Origin: Anodontia alba
Taxonomy: Eukaryota; Mollusca; Bivalvia; Lucinida; Lucinidae
DNA length: 64,000 nt
Direction: 5' to 3'
Assembly (NCBI GenBank): GCA_964016985.1
Contig: OZ024821.1
Span: forward strand, 88,034,535-88,098,534
Made by a program: the position numbers and the translations under genes. Positions within the stretch are counted from its first letter, which is position 1. The number at the start of each line of letters is the position of its first letter. Positions 21,970-33,116 of this stretch are shown here, in pieces. A model generated the notes under the pieces. That model searched no databases, was not told where the DNA came from, and worked only from the letters and a program-made list of their open reading frames with translations.

Positions 21970-22250
21970 CATTACGAAAACATGCCTATTCAAATATATA
22001 GAAAATTCCATCTACAAAAACTGAAAATTTTCAGATAAAAAAAAATATTAATTTTCTTATTTCTGCTCAAAACATAGATTATGGGTACTCGTTATAAACG
22101 CATGGCGAGGCAGTTCTAACGAGTACCAACAATCTATGTTTTTAAGTAGAAATAAGCAAAATAATGTATACCCCTGTAAACCCCAGTTTTACTATATAAA
22201 AGTGGGCTTTAAGGGGGTCAACATTATTATACAGATATGTTTTCGTGATG
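21970..22250 (-). mobile_element. PalA copy 13
   Basis: Full length. The arms are slightly diverged (loop CATGGCGAGG). Family K-like 'agagtagaccccttttcag' follows at 22280. Confidence 0.9.
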
Positions 22251-22565
22251 CAAAACGTCAGTCTCGCTGCGTTAATGTTATTCCTTTTAGAGTAGACCCC
22301 TTTTCAGAAGGTTGCAAAAACAATTTTGATAGGGTTGTCCTAAGCTTAATTAGAACGTGTTAAGCAAGGTTTATCGCTAATTCAAGCTCCTGTACCACTA
22401 CTGAACTTTTTTTAAATTAATGACTTCTTGGCTCACCGCTACAAAATACTCATGAAATTTAATATTGTGAAAAAGCTTACGAAAGATCAGACAGGAATTT
22501 GTTTTGGTCAATTATGAATTTGGATGTAGTACTTAATGAACAACGTCAAGAGGATTTCGCGCGTC

Positions 22566-22812
22566 CAGGGCCCAGTTGTTCAAAGCGTCGTTAGCTTAAC
22601 GAGCTCGTTAAGGGTCATTTCGTTAACTGTTTTAGCGGATTCAATATACAATATTTTGATATTTTTGCTGTAAAAATTTGAGTAGCTTTTGCACTGCAAA
22701 AGCTACTCACATTTTTTCAGCAAAAAATTTCAGCGTATTTGCGTATCACTCGATGTACATTTTAACGAATCGTTAACTAACGACGTCGTTAGCTTTGAAC
22801 AACTGGGCCCAG
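22566..22812. mobile_element. PalE copy 2
   Basis: Near-complete: CAGGGCCCAGTTGTTCAAAG ... TTTGAACAACTGGGCCCAG, with a perfect GAGTAGCTTTTGCA hairpin. The empty site in the other Penelope-like copy (about 12846) reads GTCCAGTATG, so insertion was at CCAG. Confidence 0.9.
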
Positions 22813-23633
22813 TTTGCCAACATAAGAGTTTTCTAAGCTTTATACAACTTTGACCCATAAATTAATCACACAAAAACTTACAGACTTAATTGAGAGTACT
22901 TTTCAAAGGGAAGGTTCTCCTTGTCTTGCTTGTAATGACAGGAATGCATTTTTAACTTCTGATTACCAAATCCCGTTTACACTTTTGTCTTGTCAACACT
23001 TTGTGACGCATTATCATACCTTTAGACAACATTTTCATTAGATTTGGTACGAAGTTACACAGAAAAATTGTGGGAATTTCCGACGGGTACTAATTATGCT
23101 CCTCTTGTAGCAGATTTGTTTTTGTTTTGTAATGAAAGATTTTATGATGTTTCTTTCTGATGATACACAAGTTGATATTATGGAAGCTTTTAACTCAACT
23201 TCCAGATATTTGGACGATCTTTTGACTATCGATAATCCTTACTTTGAAGGAATAGTCACTCGAATTTATCCTACTGAATTTTCTGATTGTTTTAGTAGAA
23301 TTGTCATATATTATAACCAAAAGAGGTATAACATTGATGCCATAAAACAGTTTGCTTGTCTAGCGGTTAATCCAGTCACGGTTGATCACATAGCTTACCT
23401 CTTTAATTGCACGCCGAGGGCTCGGGGCTCAGTCTCTATTATGTCCCCGACATAAAAACAATTCATAAGGTGGTCTGGGCCGGAACTTTTTGTGTCTGTT
23501 TATCGGCTCACCGGGGTTCAACTGGTGGTTTACCTTTGCTCCTGTTTTCCATTGGTGTTGTTTGACAACTCAGGGATCTCCAAGTATCTCTACACGTTGT
23601 TTCAATTGCGTCCTTATCTTTGATTCATTATAG

Positions 23634-23907
23634 CACTACGAAAACACGCCTATTCAAATACATTGAAACTTTCACTACCAAAAACTGAAAGTTTTCAAAT
23701 AAAAATTCTGATAAAAAACATAGGTTGTACTCGTTTGAACCGCCTCGCTGAGGGGGGTTCTAACGAGTACCCACAATCTACGTTTTAGAGCAGAAATAAG
23801 AAAACAATGTATACCCCCCCCCCCCCCACCCCACTGTAAACTCCACTTTTATTATATAAAAGTGCGGTTAAAGGGGGTCAAAATTATGTAGGTATGTTTT
23901 CGTGATG
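23634..23907 (-). mobile_element. PalA copy 14 (right-arm deletions)
   Basis: Both ends are present. The right palindrome arm has lost about 20 bp. A long C run (23813-23827) interrupts the CCCCTGTAAACCCC arm. It is inserted in the Penelope-like copy, whose empty site is visible near 14075. Confidence 0.9.
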
Positions 23908-23940
23908 GGCTTTATCTGCGATTTATTTGTTGTCCGTATG

Positions 23941-24215
23941 ATTCATGAAAACACTCCTATATTATTTTGACCCCCTTAAACCCTACCTTTATATAGTAAA
24001 ACTCGGGTTTACAGATGTATACATTATTTTTCTTATTTTGCTAAAAACAGATTGTGGGTACTCGTTAGAACCGCCTTACCGAGGCGGTTCTAACGAGTAC
24101 CCACACTCTATGTTTTGAGCAGGAATATGAAAAATGTCAGAATTTTTTTATCTAAAAATTTCCTTTTTTGCTTGTAAAATTTTTAATATATTTGAATAGG
24201 CGTGTTTTCGTAATG
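23941..24215 (+). mobile_element. PalA copy 15
   Basis: Near full length, only 33 bp from copy 14 and in opposite orientation. The left end (ATTCATGAAAACAC) merges with the host sequence 'aattcat'. Confidence 0.9.
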
Positions 24216-24230
24216 ATAACAGTATTGTTC

Positions 24231-24345
24231 GGCAATGATGTTTCGTGTCGTTCTGACATTTTTCGGTGCCTTTGAAGGACTGTGTTCCGTATTTGTGTCC
24301 TTTTCCTGGGTATCCCCATATTATTATTTATTCTTTTCGCTGCAC
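24231..24345 (+). mobile_element. Penelope-like 3' region fragment
   Basis: 'tgtgtccttttcctgggtat' resembles the sequence near 54110-54140 and the 3' parts at 27.8 and 31.2 kb. Short and decayed. Confidence 0.4.
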
Positions 24346-24350
24346 AATTA

Positions 24351-24629
24351 CATTACGAAAACACGCCTATTCAAATATATGGAAAATTTTACCATCAAAA
24401 AATGGAAATTTTCATATGAAAAATTCTGATATTCCTCAATTTCTGCTCAAAGCATAGATTGTGGGTACGCGTTAGGACCGCCTTGACGAGGCGGTTTGAA
24501 TGAGTACCCACAAACTATGTTTTTGAGCGGAAATTAGAAATATAATATATACCCATGTAAACCCCAGATTTACTATATAAAAAGTGTGGTTTTAGGGGTT
24601 CAAAATTATATGGGCATGTTTTCGTGATG
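24351..24629 (-). mobile_element. PalA copy 16
   Basis: Full length, with moderate divergence in both hairpin arms. Third of three alternating copies within 1 kb. Confidence 0.92.
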
Positions 24630-25377
24630 ACATAAATTGTTTGTAGGTTTTATTTCTGTTCTATGTATGCCTAGCACGTTCGTAAAATTCCATAGATTCT
24701 TTATGCCTCACTAGATTAAGCATCATAATTAATATACCCAGTAGAACGATTGATTGACAAGTGATAATGCGTCTGCACTGGTTGCCACACACATAGCTTT
24801 TGTTATTGTTAAGGTCAATGCTTTTAAGGAAACATTTTCCTGTATATTTTACTGACTTGTTTGTAAAATAATTCAATCATAGCCATGTTCTGTCCAATCA
24901 AAGAATGTTACTGACAACTGGACTTGATTTTTAGATGATTGTGACAAGGATATAATGGCCATTCGGTGTTGCTACATTAGCTGATAAATGAAGCTATATT
25001 TCACTTTAGACGGAAGATTTCCAGATATTTGGCCAGGTCTCAAACTGTGTAACTGTCTGCAGTTTCGGTGCATATATGAATTTCATTTCATACACATCTC
25101 GGGAAAATGACCCATTTACTGTGCGTGAAAAGCAGGGGCCCTGAACAGCCTTAGCATCAGCGTCGTCTGAACTAGGTAGTCTATGTTCGATGATGTATTC
25201 TCCAGTATTTTCTACTACTGTAATCGGGGGTATTATCAGACTGTCTGTGATGCTCAGGCTGATCCATGTTTGCCATTATGTTTTCATTTCTTTGCTACAG
25301 CATTAGATAAGCCAACAATTTCACAAAACAAATTAATTGTACTCTTTACTGATTTCGCCAAAAAAAAAAAACAAAAA
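24630..25377. other. Unassigned sequence
   Basis: No gene, RNA or repeat family was recognised. Confidence 0.4.
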
Positions 25378-25460
25378 AAAAACATATATTGTGGGTAGTG
25401 ATGAGAAGCGCATCTACGAGGCGCTTTTCATGAGTACACATAACATATAAAAACATACCT
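25378..25460. mobile_element. PalD hairpin element, copy 1
   Basis: AACATATATTGTGGGTAGTG, then GAGAAGCGCATC and the complement GAGGCGCTTTTCATGAGTAC..ATAACATAT. It shares the AGAANCGC core with PalA and PalB. Confidence 0.65.
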
Positions 25461-25504
25461 TGTTATCTCTTTTTTGTCAGACGTTATATGAACCATGAAA
25501 TTTT

Positions 25505-25708
25505 ATTAACCCATTTAAGTCTAGCGTCCCATAGCGGACATTGGCAAACATAGTAGACCTAGATCAGACGCCGCAGAACGCGGTCTCTGATCAGGGTCTG
25601 CACTATTTTCATTAAATACAGGAACTGCTATAAAACATAGCAAAAAGACACCCCTTATATTGGAAATGGGCCGGCCCAAAGAGTGATTGTAAAGGCATAA
25701 ATGGATTA
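25505..25708. mobile_element. Family G inverted-repeat element, copy 2
   Basis: Ends TTAACCCATTTAAG and TAAATGGATTAA. Internal stem GATCAGACGCCGC / CTCTGATCAGGG. Confidence 0.7.
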
Positions 25709-25939
25709 AATACAATAAAGACTGGAAAAGAAGAATATTTCGGTTACTAAGCATATAAAGTAAAAGTAAAATAAGAACAGAAATAAAAGTAAAGCGAACA
25801 CAAATCTGGTTTAAAAAACTGCAATATTCTGAAACTCCGCTAATAAATGTATACCAGTGCATACCCCTGTTTCGTCTGTATATAATGCTGGAACAAGGAG
25901 GAACCTATAACATATATTCGGTAATGTAATGAACTGTCA

Positions 25940-26563
25940 GCATATGCTGACAAAAAGTTTTGTCACTGGGTTCGGATTACTTCAGTGCTACGTTTTATCA
26001 AACATATTTTTATTACAAACCTTCAAAGTATTCCCCCTTTACTGAAACACATTTTTGTAACCTTTTTACCTAGTCGCGAAAAGCAGACAATTAGCCTTCT
26101 TTTGTATCTGTTGGAGACACTGATAAATAGCGCTGCCAACAGAACTTCTAGACATATACTTATTTCCAGAAAGCATTTTCTTAAGTCTTGGAAATAAAAA
26201 GAAGTCACAGGGACTCAGGTCAGGTGAATAAGGTGGATGGTTTAAAACTTTCACCTTTTCAGAAGCCAAAAATGACTTAACAACCTCACACTTATGAGAG
26301 GAGGCGTTGTCATGTAAAAGGTGGACTCCTGACCATCCTTTTCTTGGTCGTTTCTTATTGTAACAAGTAAATTGGTCAGTGTATATGACTGCATCTATTT
26401 CAATTTGAAATAACACGGTCAGGTGGAAAGCAATTTGAACGAAATAAACGAGTATCGTTATTTATTGAACACACCATTCAAGTGCAATGAAGCATTTTAA
26501 AATATATCTGGGATAAAACCAAGGAAGCCTATTAGTGACAGAACTTTTTGCATGACCCTCGTA
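25940..26563 (-). pseudogene. Internally deleted mariner (DD34D) transposase
   Basis: On the minus strand, 5' terminal sequence TACGAGGGTCATGCAAAAAG (26563-26544) leads into a frame (26416-26066). That frame holds HDNASSHK and, 34 residues later, YSPDLSPCDFFLF, the second and third catalytic Asp of a mariner transposase. The helix-turn-helix region and first catalytic Asp are missing. An imperfect inverted 3' end (AAAAAGTTTTGTCACT) lies near 25952-25967. Total length is about 620 bp against about 1.3 kb for a complete mariner. It cannot encode an active enzyme. Confidence 0.88.
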
Positions 26564-27395
26564 TACTGGGAGTACTGCATTTACCTTCACTTATACTGGG
26601 TTTTGCACTGACCCTAACTTATACCAGGAGTACTGCACTGACCCTAACTTATACTGGGAGTACTACACTTACCCTAATTTATACTGGAAGTTCTGCACTT
26701 ACCCTTACTGATACTGGGAGTACAACGTTTACCCTTTACTTATACCGGGTGTACTATTCTTACCCTTATACTGGAAATATTGTTCTTACGCTTACTTCTA
26801 CTGGGAACTCTGCACCTACCCTAAATTTTACTGGGAGCACTGCATTTACCCTTACTTATACCGGGATTACTGCTTTTACCCTTACTTATACTTGGTGCAC
26901 TGCATTTACCGTTATTTACACTGAGATACATGTAACTACATTTACCCTTATACTGGTAGTACTGCACTTAACCGAACTTATATTGGGAACACTGCATTTA
27001 CTTTTACTTATAATGGGTTCTGCACATACCCTAACTTATACTGAAAGTACGAGTCGTATTGCATTTACTCTTAATAATACTGGGAGTACTTCACTTACCG
27101 TTACTTATACTGGAAGTACTGCATTTACCCTTATACTGGGAGTACTGCTCTTAAACTTACTTATACTAGGAGTACTGTGCTTACCTTTAATTATACTTGG
27201 AGCACAGTTTTCACTCTCACTGATACTGGGAGTACTGATCCTATCATTACCTATACCGGAAGAACTATTCTTTACCTTAATTATACTTGGGGTACTAAAC
27301 TTACCCTTACTCATACTTTGAGCACCGTTCTCAGTCTTACTTATACTAGGTGGACTGTTCTTACCCTTAGTTATACTTGGTTTAATAGAAACCTA
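26564..27395. repeat. 30-bp minisatellite, about 28 units
   Basis: Units follow 'tatactgggagtactgcatt' plus 'tacccttact', mostly 30 bp with occasional shorter units. Because 30 is a multiple of 3 the array leaves an open 257-codon frame (26548-27321) of a Thr-rich decapeptide. Its apparent start lies in the mariner end. I do not call it a gene. Confidence 0.92.
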
Positions 27396-27429
27396 GATTG
27401 TTTGCAAGATTCATGAAAGTCCTTCAGTC

Positions 27430-28035
27430 TTTTTTTTTTTTTTTTTTTTTTTCAGAATGATGGTGCCTGTCTATTGCCGTCTGTAGACGGGCCTATTATA
27501 GTCCAGCTTGTGGTTCTATTTTACTCTGGTATCAGTTTGCCATTCAGTCATCTACTTTGTTTCATTGCATTCTTGCGATTATTTTACTGTGATGTTTTAC
27601 AGATCGGGTAGAAGATTCTACGCGGACCAAACAAGTATTTGTAATTTTGAGCCGCATCAGAATTAAGGGTCAAGTTGTGAGCGTGTAAAACTAGTGTAAG
27701 CCCTAAATTTTGCTGACCGTTTGAAGCCGGTTTACTGTGCAGTTCTTCTTTGGTTGAATATCGGTTATTTAATTGTGCCTTTGTGTCTTATCGTTAGTTA
27801 TTTAGTATCGCGTTTTCTCTCATTGTCTCGGGAAGGCTGTGTTTCATGGTTGTGCCTTTTGTTGGATAACTTTATTTATACCTTTTCAAATACTAGGAAG
27901 GCACATGGTCTCTCTGCAACCATTGTCTGTCTTATTTATAGTGTTTGCACAATGATACATTGCCAGAAAGTCAAACGATCTTGTGTAGAATGTAGGATAA
28001 GTGTAGTAAAAGGTTTAACGCTCGAATAAATAGGC
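27430..28035 (+). mobile_element. Penelope-like 3' region, copy 3
   Basis: After a poly-T, the sequence matches the 3' end of the Penelope-like copies and the fragment at 30870: 'gcggaccaaacaagtatttg', 'gagccgcatcagaattaagg', 'tgcagttcttctttggttg'. No reverse-transcriptase motif remains. Confidence 0.6.
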
Positions 28036-28340
28036 TAATTAATTACTAATTGATCAGTATATGCGGCGTGTCCTGATAAACTCTTGCCTAAAGAAGCATG
28101 TGCCAGCTGATCTGTGTCTTCCCTTTTCTCGTAAAGTTTTGAGATCTTTTTGCTTGTTAAGGTCAGTGTTATATTTCTTGTGTGTGCTTGCCTGGAACCT
28201 TACAGAAAGCCATTAAACCCACTAATATTGCTGCTTATCGGATTTAAGGGCACTTAGTAGATTATCCGCCATTTCTGACAAGGGGGATTCTGTATATTAA
28301 GCCCCTGCTGAAAAATAGTCTACTTTAAATCAAAATTCAT

Positions 28341-28586
28341 GTCGGTCAGTTTACCTAACCACATTTTACTGGGCAGGCTTATACCTCTGAGCGATTAAAT
28401 ATTTTGCACATTCTTTGCCAGAAACTGACAGCTGCCCTTCTTGAATCGGTGGAACGGAGAGAATGACCATAGAATATATTTCATGATTAATCTCCACGAC
28501 AGAATGTTACCGACCCGGCAGCGGTCGAACCCGCAACCTCCTGATCACCAGTCGGGCGCGCTTCAAGCTGAGCCACCGAGGCCGGA
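28341..28586 (-). mobile_element. tRNA-headed SINE, copy
   Basis: The minus-strand head at 28586-28520 has an A-box-like GGTGGCTCAGCTTG and a B-box-like GGGTTCGACC. The body matches 40761-40935 closely ('gtttacctaaccac', 'actgggcaggct', 'tctttgccagaaactgaca'). The 3' tail is missing here. Confidence 0.8.
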
Positions 28587-28840
28587 GGCTTTTTTAGGTG
28601 TTCATTTGTGTTGTTTACATTAAACAAAACGCACACTGCGTTCTTTGGGTTTTGGACACTGGTGGTTTCGTCGTGTTGTACCCAATCAGCAATCGGATTA
28701 TTTGAGCGGAACATTATTTATAACTATACACATGCGCATACGATCACTCATAATAATTTCGCTCATATAATCTCAATCGAAAAATAGTTTTATAACCTGA
28801 GCATATAATGCTATGATATCCATTCACAATATTTCCTGGA

Positions 28841-29121
28841 CATCACGAAAACATGCTTATATAATTTTGACCCCCTTAAACCCCACTTTTATATAATAAA
28901 ACTGGGGTTTACGGGGGTATACATTTTTTTTTCTTATTTCTGCTCAAAAACATAGATTGTAGGTACTCGTTAGAACCGCCTCGGCGAGGCGGTTCTAACG
29001 AGTACCCACAATCTATGTTTTGAGCAGAAATTTGAAATAAAAATCTGAATTTTTATCTGAAAATATTCAATTTTTGGAGGTGAAAGTTTCAGTTTATTTG
29101 AATAGGCATGTTTTTGTAATG
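28841..29121 (+). mobile_element. PalA copy 17
   Basis: Full length with near-perfect hairpin arms. Confidence 0.93.
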
Positions 29122-29288
29122 ATAATTTCCATCCGACAGGAGTTATTTTGAGTTTTATTTCATTAAAGTGCCCATACCACGGATTGTAGATAATAGAATA
29201 GTATGCTGAAAGTAAGAGAGTTTCTCAATAGTATTAGCAGCAGTTGTAGTGGCGTTCATTTTATATATACTTTTTCTCTTATTCTCTG

Positions 29289-29309
29289 TCTGTCTCTGGT
29301 TATGTTCAC

Positions 29310-29364
<55 letters not shown>

Positions 29365-29571
29365 TATGTTCGAAATTCTCTCTCTTGTTATGCTTATAAT
29401 TCTCTCTCTCTCTCTCTCTGGTTATGTTCTTAATGCTCTCTTTCTCTTTCTTTCTGGTTATGTTTATAATTTTTCCTCTCTCTTTTTTTATCTCTGGTTA
29501 TATACATAATCCTCTCTCTCTCTCTTTCTCTCTTTCTCTCTCTGGTTATATACATTTTCTCTCTCTCTCTC

Positions 29572-29618
<47 letters not shown>

Positions 29619-29640
29619 ATGTTTACGATCAACACAGCGC
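29289..29640. repeat. Compound (TC)n tract with GGTTATGTT spacers
   Basis: Pure TC runs (for example 29313-29361) alternate with seven 'ggttatgttcataatt'-like spacers. The plus strand is almost wholly pyrimidine between spacers. Open frames in all phases here are low-complexity artefacts. Confidence 0.92.
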
Positions 29641-29997
29641 ATTATAAATGAAGAAAATTTGCAAAAAAGTTACTCGTGTTTTACAAAAACACTGAATTCA
29701 TTTCTGTGGGGAATGCCTTTGATGTTCTGAAACTTTTAATTTGACATAAATTTGTATGGCTTTAATCCATTTAATTTCATAAGAAAAAAAAATTGGTAGC
29801 AACAGCATCGTTTGCACTCGTAGAACCAAAACTAAGTCGGTTAAGAAAACGCAATTTACATTGGATGAGACAAAACCCCTCAAACTAGCTGATATAGCGC
29901 GCGCTATTTATCCTGGCAACACTCCATTGGAACACAAACTTTAGCTAATTGCTTTTATTCACTCAGAATCCCGGTATATATACGTTCAGTACCCAAA

Positions 29998-30032
29998 GTT
30001 TTTTTTTTTTTTTTTTTGTTTTTTTTTTTTTT
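29998..30032. repeat. Poly-T tract
   Basis: About 30 T interrupted by one G. Confidence 0.9.
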
Positions 30033-30323
30033 ACTTGTTACAATAAAAACATAAACGAGCTTAAATATGAAAACCGTGTTTTCATCGCTAAAGTTTGGCC
30101 ACTAACAGAAAAAAAGTATTTGAGTTGCGAATCGGTTTTTAATATCCTGCATTTACACTGGCTTTTGGGTGTAAAAGACATTGTCATTATTTCTCAAATG
30201 TATGCTCAGATGTATGAAGCCGTCGTATAAGGACATAAATTGTCTACCGTACTATTATTTTACTTATAATCCTATATTTCTAAACAGACAGCTCCTATAA
30301 AAAGCATAGCAATCAAAAGATAA

Positions 30324-30575
30324 TATCTTGTCCGGATAACTTATTATCTTGTTTGCACAACTTATCATCTTAAGTTGTGCGAACAAAATAATAAGTTGTG
30401 CTGACAAGATAATAAATTGTGCGAACAACATAATACATTGTCCAAACAAGATATTGTCTTGTGCGGACATCATCTTGTGCAGACAAGATGTTATTTTGTG
30501 CGAACAAGATATTAAGTTGTCCAAACAAAATGGTATCTTGTTCGGACAATACATTATCTTATTTGGCCAACTTAA
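30324..30575. repeat. 21-bp minisatellite, about 11 units
   Basis: Units such as GCGAACAAAATAATAAGTTGT repeat at 21-bp spacing, with one 16-bp unit. Several contain ACAAGAT...ATCTTGT inverted halves, so units occur in both polarities. The 79- and 106-codon frames across it come from the 21-bp periodicity. Confidence 0.88.
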
Positions 30576-30869
30576 AAAAAACAACTAGCATGCCCCTTTC
30601 AGGGTTCCGTACTTTTGTACAAAAGAAGTAGAAAATCTATCGTGTCTCCAGTCTCCACACTATGGATATTCTCTAGTTTTTGCCAAATTGTTCAAAAATG
30701 TTACTTCTGCAGTCTCTTGATTTAGCTCTTCTCTAATGGTTTTATGTTCATTGTTCCCATTTTCACACATGCCGTGAGCCCATCTATAGTCTCTGCTCAG
30801 ATAGCAGACACAACGGCAATAATGCGCCTGTAAATTAGTCTGTTGTGGTACGTTTGTGTTAGTTCGTTC

Positions 30870-31345
30870 TTAAGTGTCTTCTACTGCTGCTGTGGTCGGA
30901 CCCATCATGGTCCAACGTGGTTGTCTTTTGCACTGTCTTCAAATTGCCATTGAGCCTTTTACTTTGTGTCATTGCAGCTTTACGATTATAGGTGTTTACT
31001 GTGATGTTACACTGAAGCAGAAGACCCTGTGCGGACAGAACACATATTTGTAACTGTGAGCTGCACTGGAATTAAGGCTGAGGTATCCAGTAGTTGGTTC
31101 TGCTGATTGCTCAAAGGTTGCTGCCCTGTTGCAGTTCTTCTTTGGTTGTATGTCAGTTATTGCAACTGTACCGGTGTGTCTCTGGAAGATTGTGCTTCGT
31201 AACTGTAGTCTTTCCTGGAAGTTGGCATTTATATTTTGTCTGTGTGCTGCATGTATTAGGACGTGCTTGGCTCCTGTTCGTAGATGCTTGGGTAACTCCG
31301 TTTCTAATGTTCTTTTGTTATGTAACGACAACAACATAGATAATC
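30870..31345 (+). mobile_element. Penelope-like 3' region, copy 4
   Basis: It shares 'tttactttgtgtcattgca', 'gcggacagaacacatatttg', 'gagctgcactggaattaagg' and 'gcagttcttctttggttg' with 27430-28035. Non-coding remnant. Confidence 0.6.
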
Positions 31346-31368
31346 CCTAACAGATAACAGCAGCTTTT

Positions 31369-32060
31369 AATTCTCGTAATACAAAGAAACAATTGTGGGA
31401 AAAACAATTGATATTGTCGTCGGAACCCGAAGTGCATTACCTAAGATTGACGCATTAATTCTGAATATCAAATTAAATGTTTAAGCGTATTAGATATTAG
31501 CGCAGATGCATATTAGCTTAATGTGTTGTGTTAGCGCATATTTTGAGGGGAAAAAACATGGAACATATTTAAGAGGAATTGATAGACTTTTAGAGGAGAA
31601 GATTTTCTCAAAATTGTTTTACTCCCTTCTGAAAACGGGTCTACTCTATTAGATAATAATATGCTCCCATGGAGAACAAATTATTTCTTTGTAGATCAGA
31701 CCCCTTTTTAGAAGGACAATAGCAGTTTTTCATTCACATAATACAAGGAAACAATTGATGGAAAAACAATTGTCGTTGGTACCCGTAAAGCATTACCTAA
31801 GATTGACGCATTAATTCTGAATATCAAATTAAATATTTAAGCGTATTAGCTATTAGCACAGATGCGTAATAGCTTAATGTATTGTGCTAGCGCATAGTTT
31901 GAGGAAGAACATGGAACATATTTAAGGAGAACTAGTAGACTTTTAGAGCAGAAATTCTCTCAAAATTGTTTTACTCCCTTTTGAAAACGGGTCTATTCTA
32001 TAAGGAAAGAATTTGCTCAAAATTATTTCGTTGTAGAGCCGACCCCTTTTAAGAAGTATA
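31369..32060. repeat. 352-bp tandem duplication
   Basis: 31369-31720 and 31721-32060 share order and sequence throughout, for example 'gcattacctaagattgacgc' at 31432 and 31791, and 'acatggaacatatttaag' at 31556 and 31908. Both units end in family K-like 'actcccttctgaaaacggg' sequence, so the duplication includes a family K element. Confidence 0.85.
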
Positions 32061-32181
32061 TTGACGTGCAGTAAAGTAAACAGCAAGTCACCGAACTCAG
32101 ACTCTATTAGCAGAAATGCGAAATATCCATTAAATGTATCCAGTCCCTCTTAGTAAAATACAATGCCGAACCAATGAAAAA

Positions 32182-32459
32182 CATCACGAAAACACGCCTA
32201 TATAATTTTGACCCCCTTAAACCCAAATTTTATACAGTAAAACTGGGGTTTACAGGGGTATGAATTAATTTTCTTATTGTGCTAAAAACCAAAAGATTAT
32301 GGGTACTCGTTAGAACCGCCTTGCCAAGGCGGTTCTATTGAGTACCCACAATCTATGTTTTGAGTAGAAATATAAAAAAATCAGAACTTTTTATCGGAAA
32401 ATTTTCCTTGTCTGATTGTAAAATTTTCAAAATGTTTGAATAGGCGTGTTGTCGTAGTG
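32182..32459 (+). mobile_element. PalA copy 18
   Basis: Full length with a diverged left hairpin arm (AACCAAAAGATTATGGG) and right end (GTCGTAGTG). Confidence 0.9.
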
Positions 32460-33116
32460 GTTCTTATACAGTATAGCGGTAGATGTATCATTTCTTCTTA
32501 AGTATATATCTCTACGTGTAAGGGTCCATTTACGCGTTTCCTCATACAGTTTATTAAACACTGACACAAATCATATTTAGTTCATTTGTTTGGCTTCACC
32601 GGACGTTTACAAATTGTGGATGCATTTTATTCAGAAGGTTCGCGTATGTTTATAACAATGTCAGTCATCGTACAGCTGTAGCCATATTAACATTCAATTC
32701 AGTTCGAAAACTCAAATATAAGCATGTATTCATTAAATATTTGCACGTTCATCTCAGCCAGGGCATAGTTAATATGTAAACTCAGGAAATATAACAATCA
32801 GATTCGCATCAAATTCTCAACATCAAAGGGAAAGACTAACAAATACAAAAATAACTGATGTCAATAAGAGTTGGCAACCCTTTCCTAAAATGGTGGCAAC
32901 TCTGTTATCCAAACTTAACAGAATGTATCTTTTATATGCATTATTGTTGAAAGAATACCAAAAGTATTTGTAACTAAAACACTACAGAACATATAACAAA
33001 ACGTACCACAATGAATGTATCGCAATGGAACGGTCAGTAATTAATTACTCTGTGTGCGTGTGTGTGGGGGGGAGGGGGGAAGGGGATGGCTTAAGCTACA
33101 GTATTGTATGTGCGCG
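32460..33116. other. Unassigned sequence
   Basis: Only a small hairpin AGAGTTGGCAAC / GTGGCAACTCT (32869-32904) and a G-rich run (33065-33084) were noticed. Confidence 0.4.

Larger units (their letters stand above)
22385..24010 (+). pseudogene. Penelope-like element, copy 2 (dead, with three insertions)
   Basis: It matches copy 1 from the 'ctgtaccactactgaac' segment onward. It is split by PalE copy 2 (22566-22812). It retains EAFNSTSRYLDDLL with YLDD at 23207-23218, in a 107-codon frame at 23132-23455. That frame jumps from IYPTEF to SDCFSRIVIYYNQKRYN, an internal deletion relative to copy 1. The 3' region is split by PalA copy 14. It then resumes at 'ggctttatctgcgatttatt' (23908) and runs into PalA copy 15. 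Confidence 0.82.

Noticed and set aside
26548..27321. 257-codon Thr-rich open frame as a mucin-like or structural protein gene
   Set aside because: It is the translation of a 30-bp minisatellite. Alternative frames are also open, and its start lies in the mariner terminus.
29289..29640. CRISPR-like array of repeats and spacers
   Set aside because: The apparent repeats and spacers are both low-complexity TC/GGTTATGTT sequence of irregular length in a eukaryotic context.
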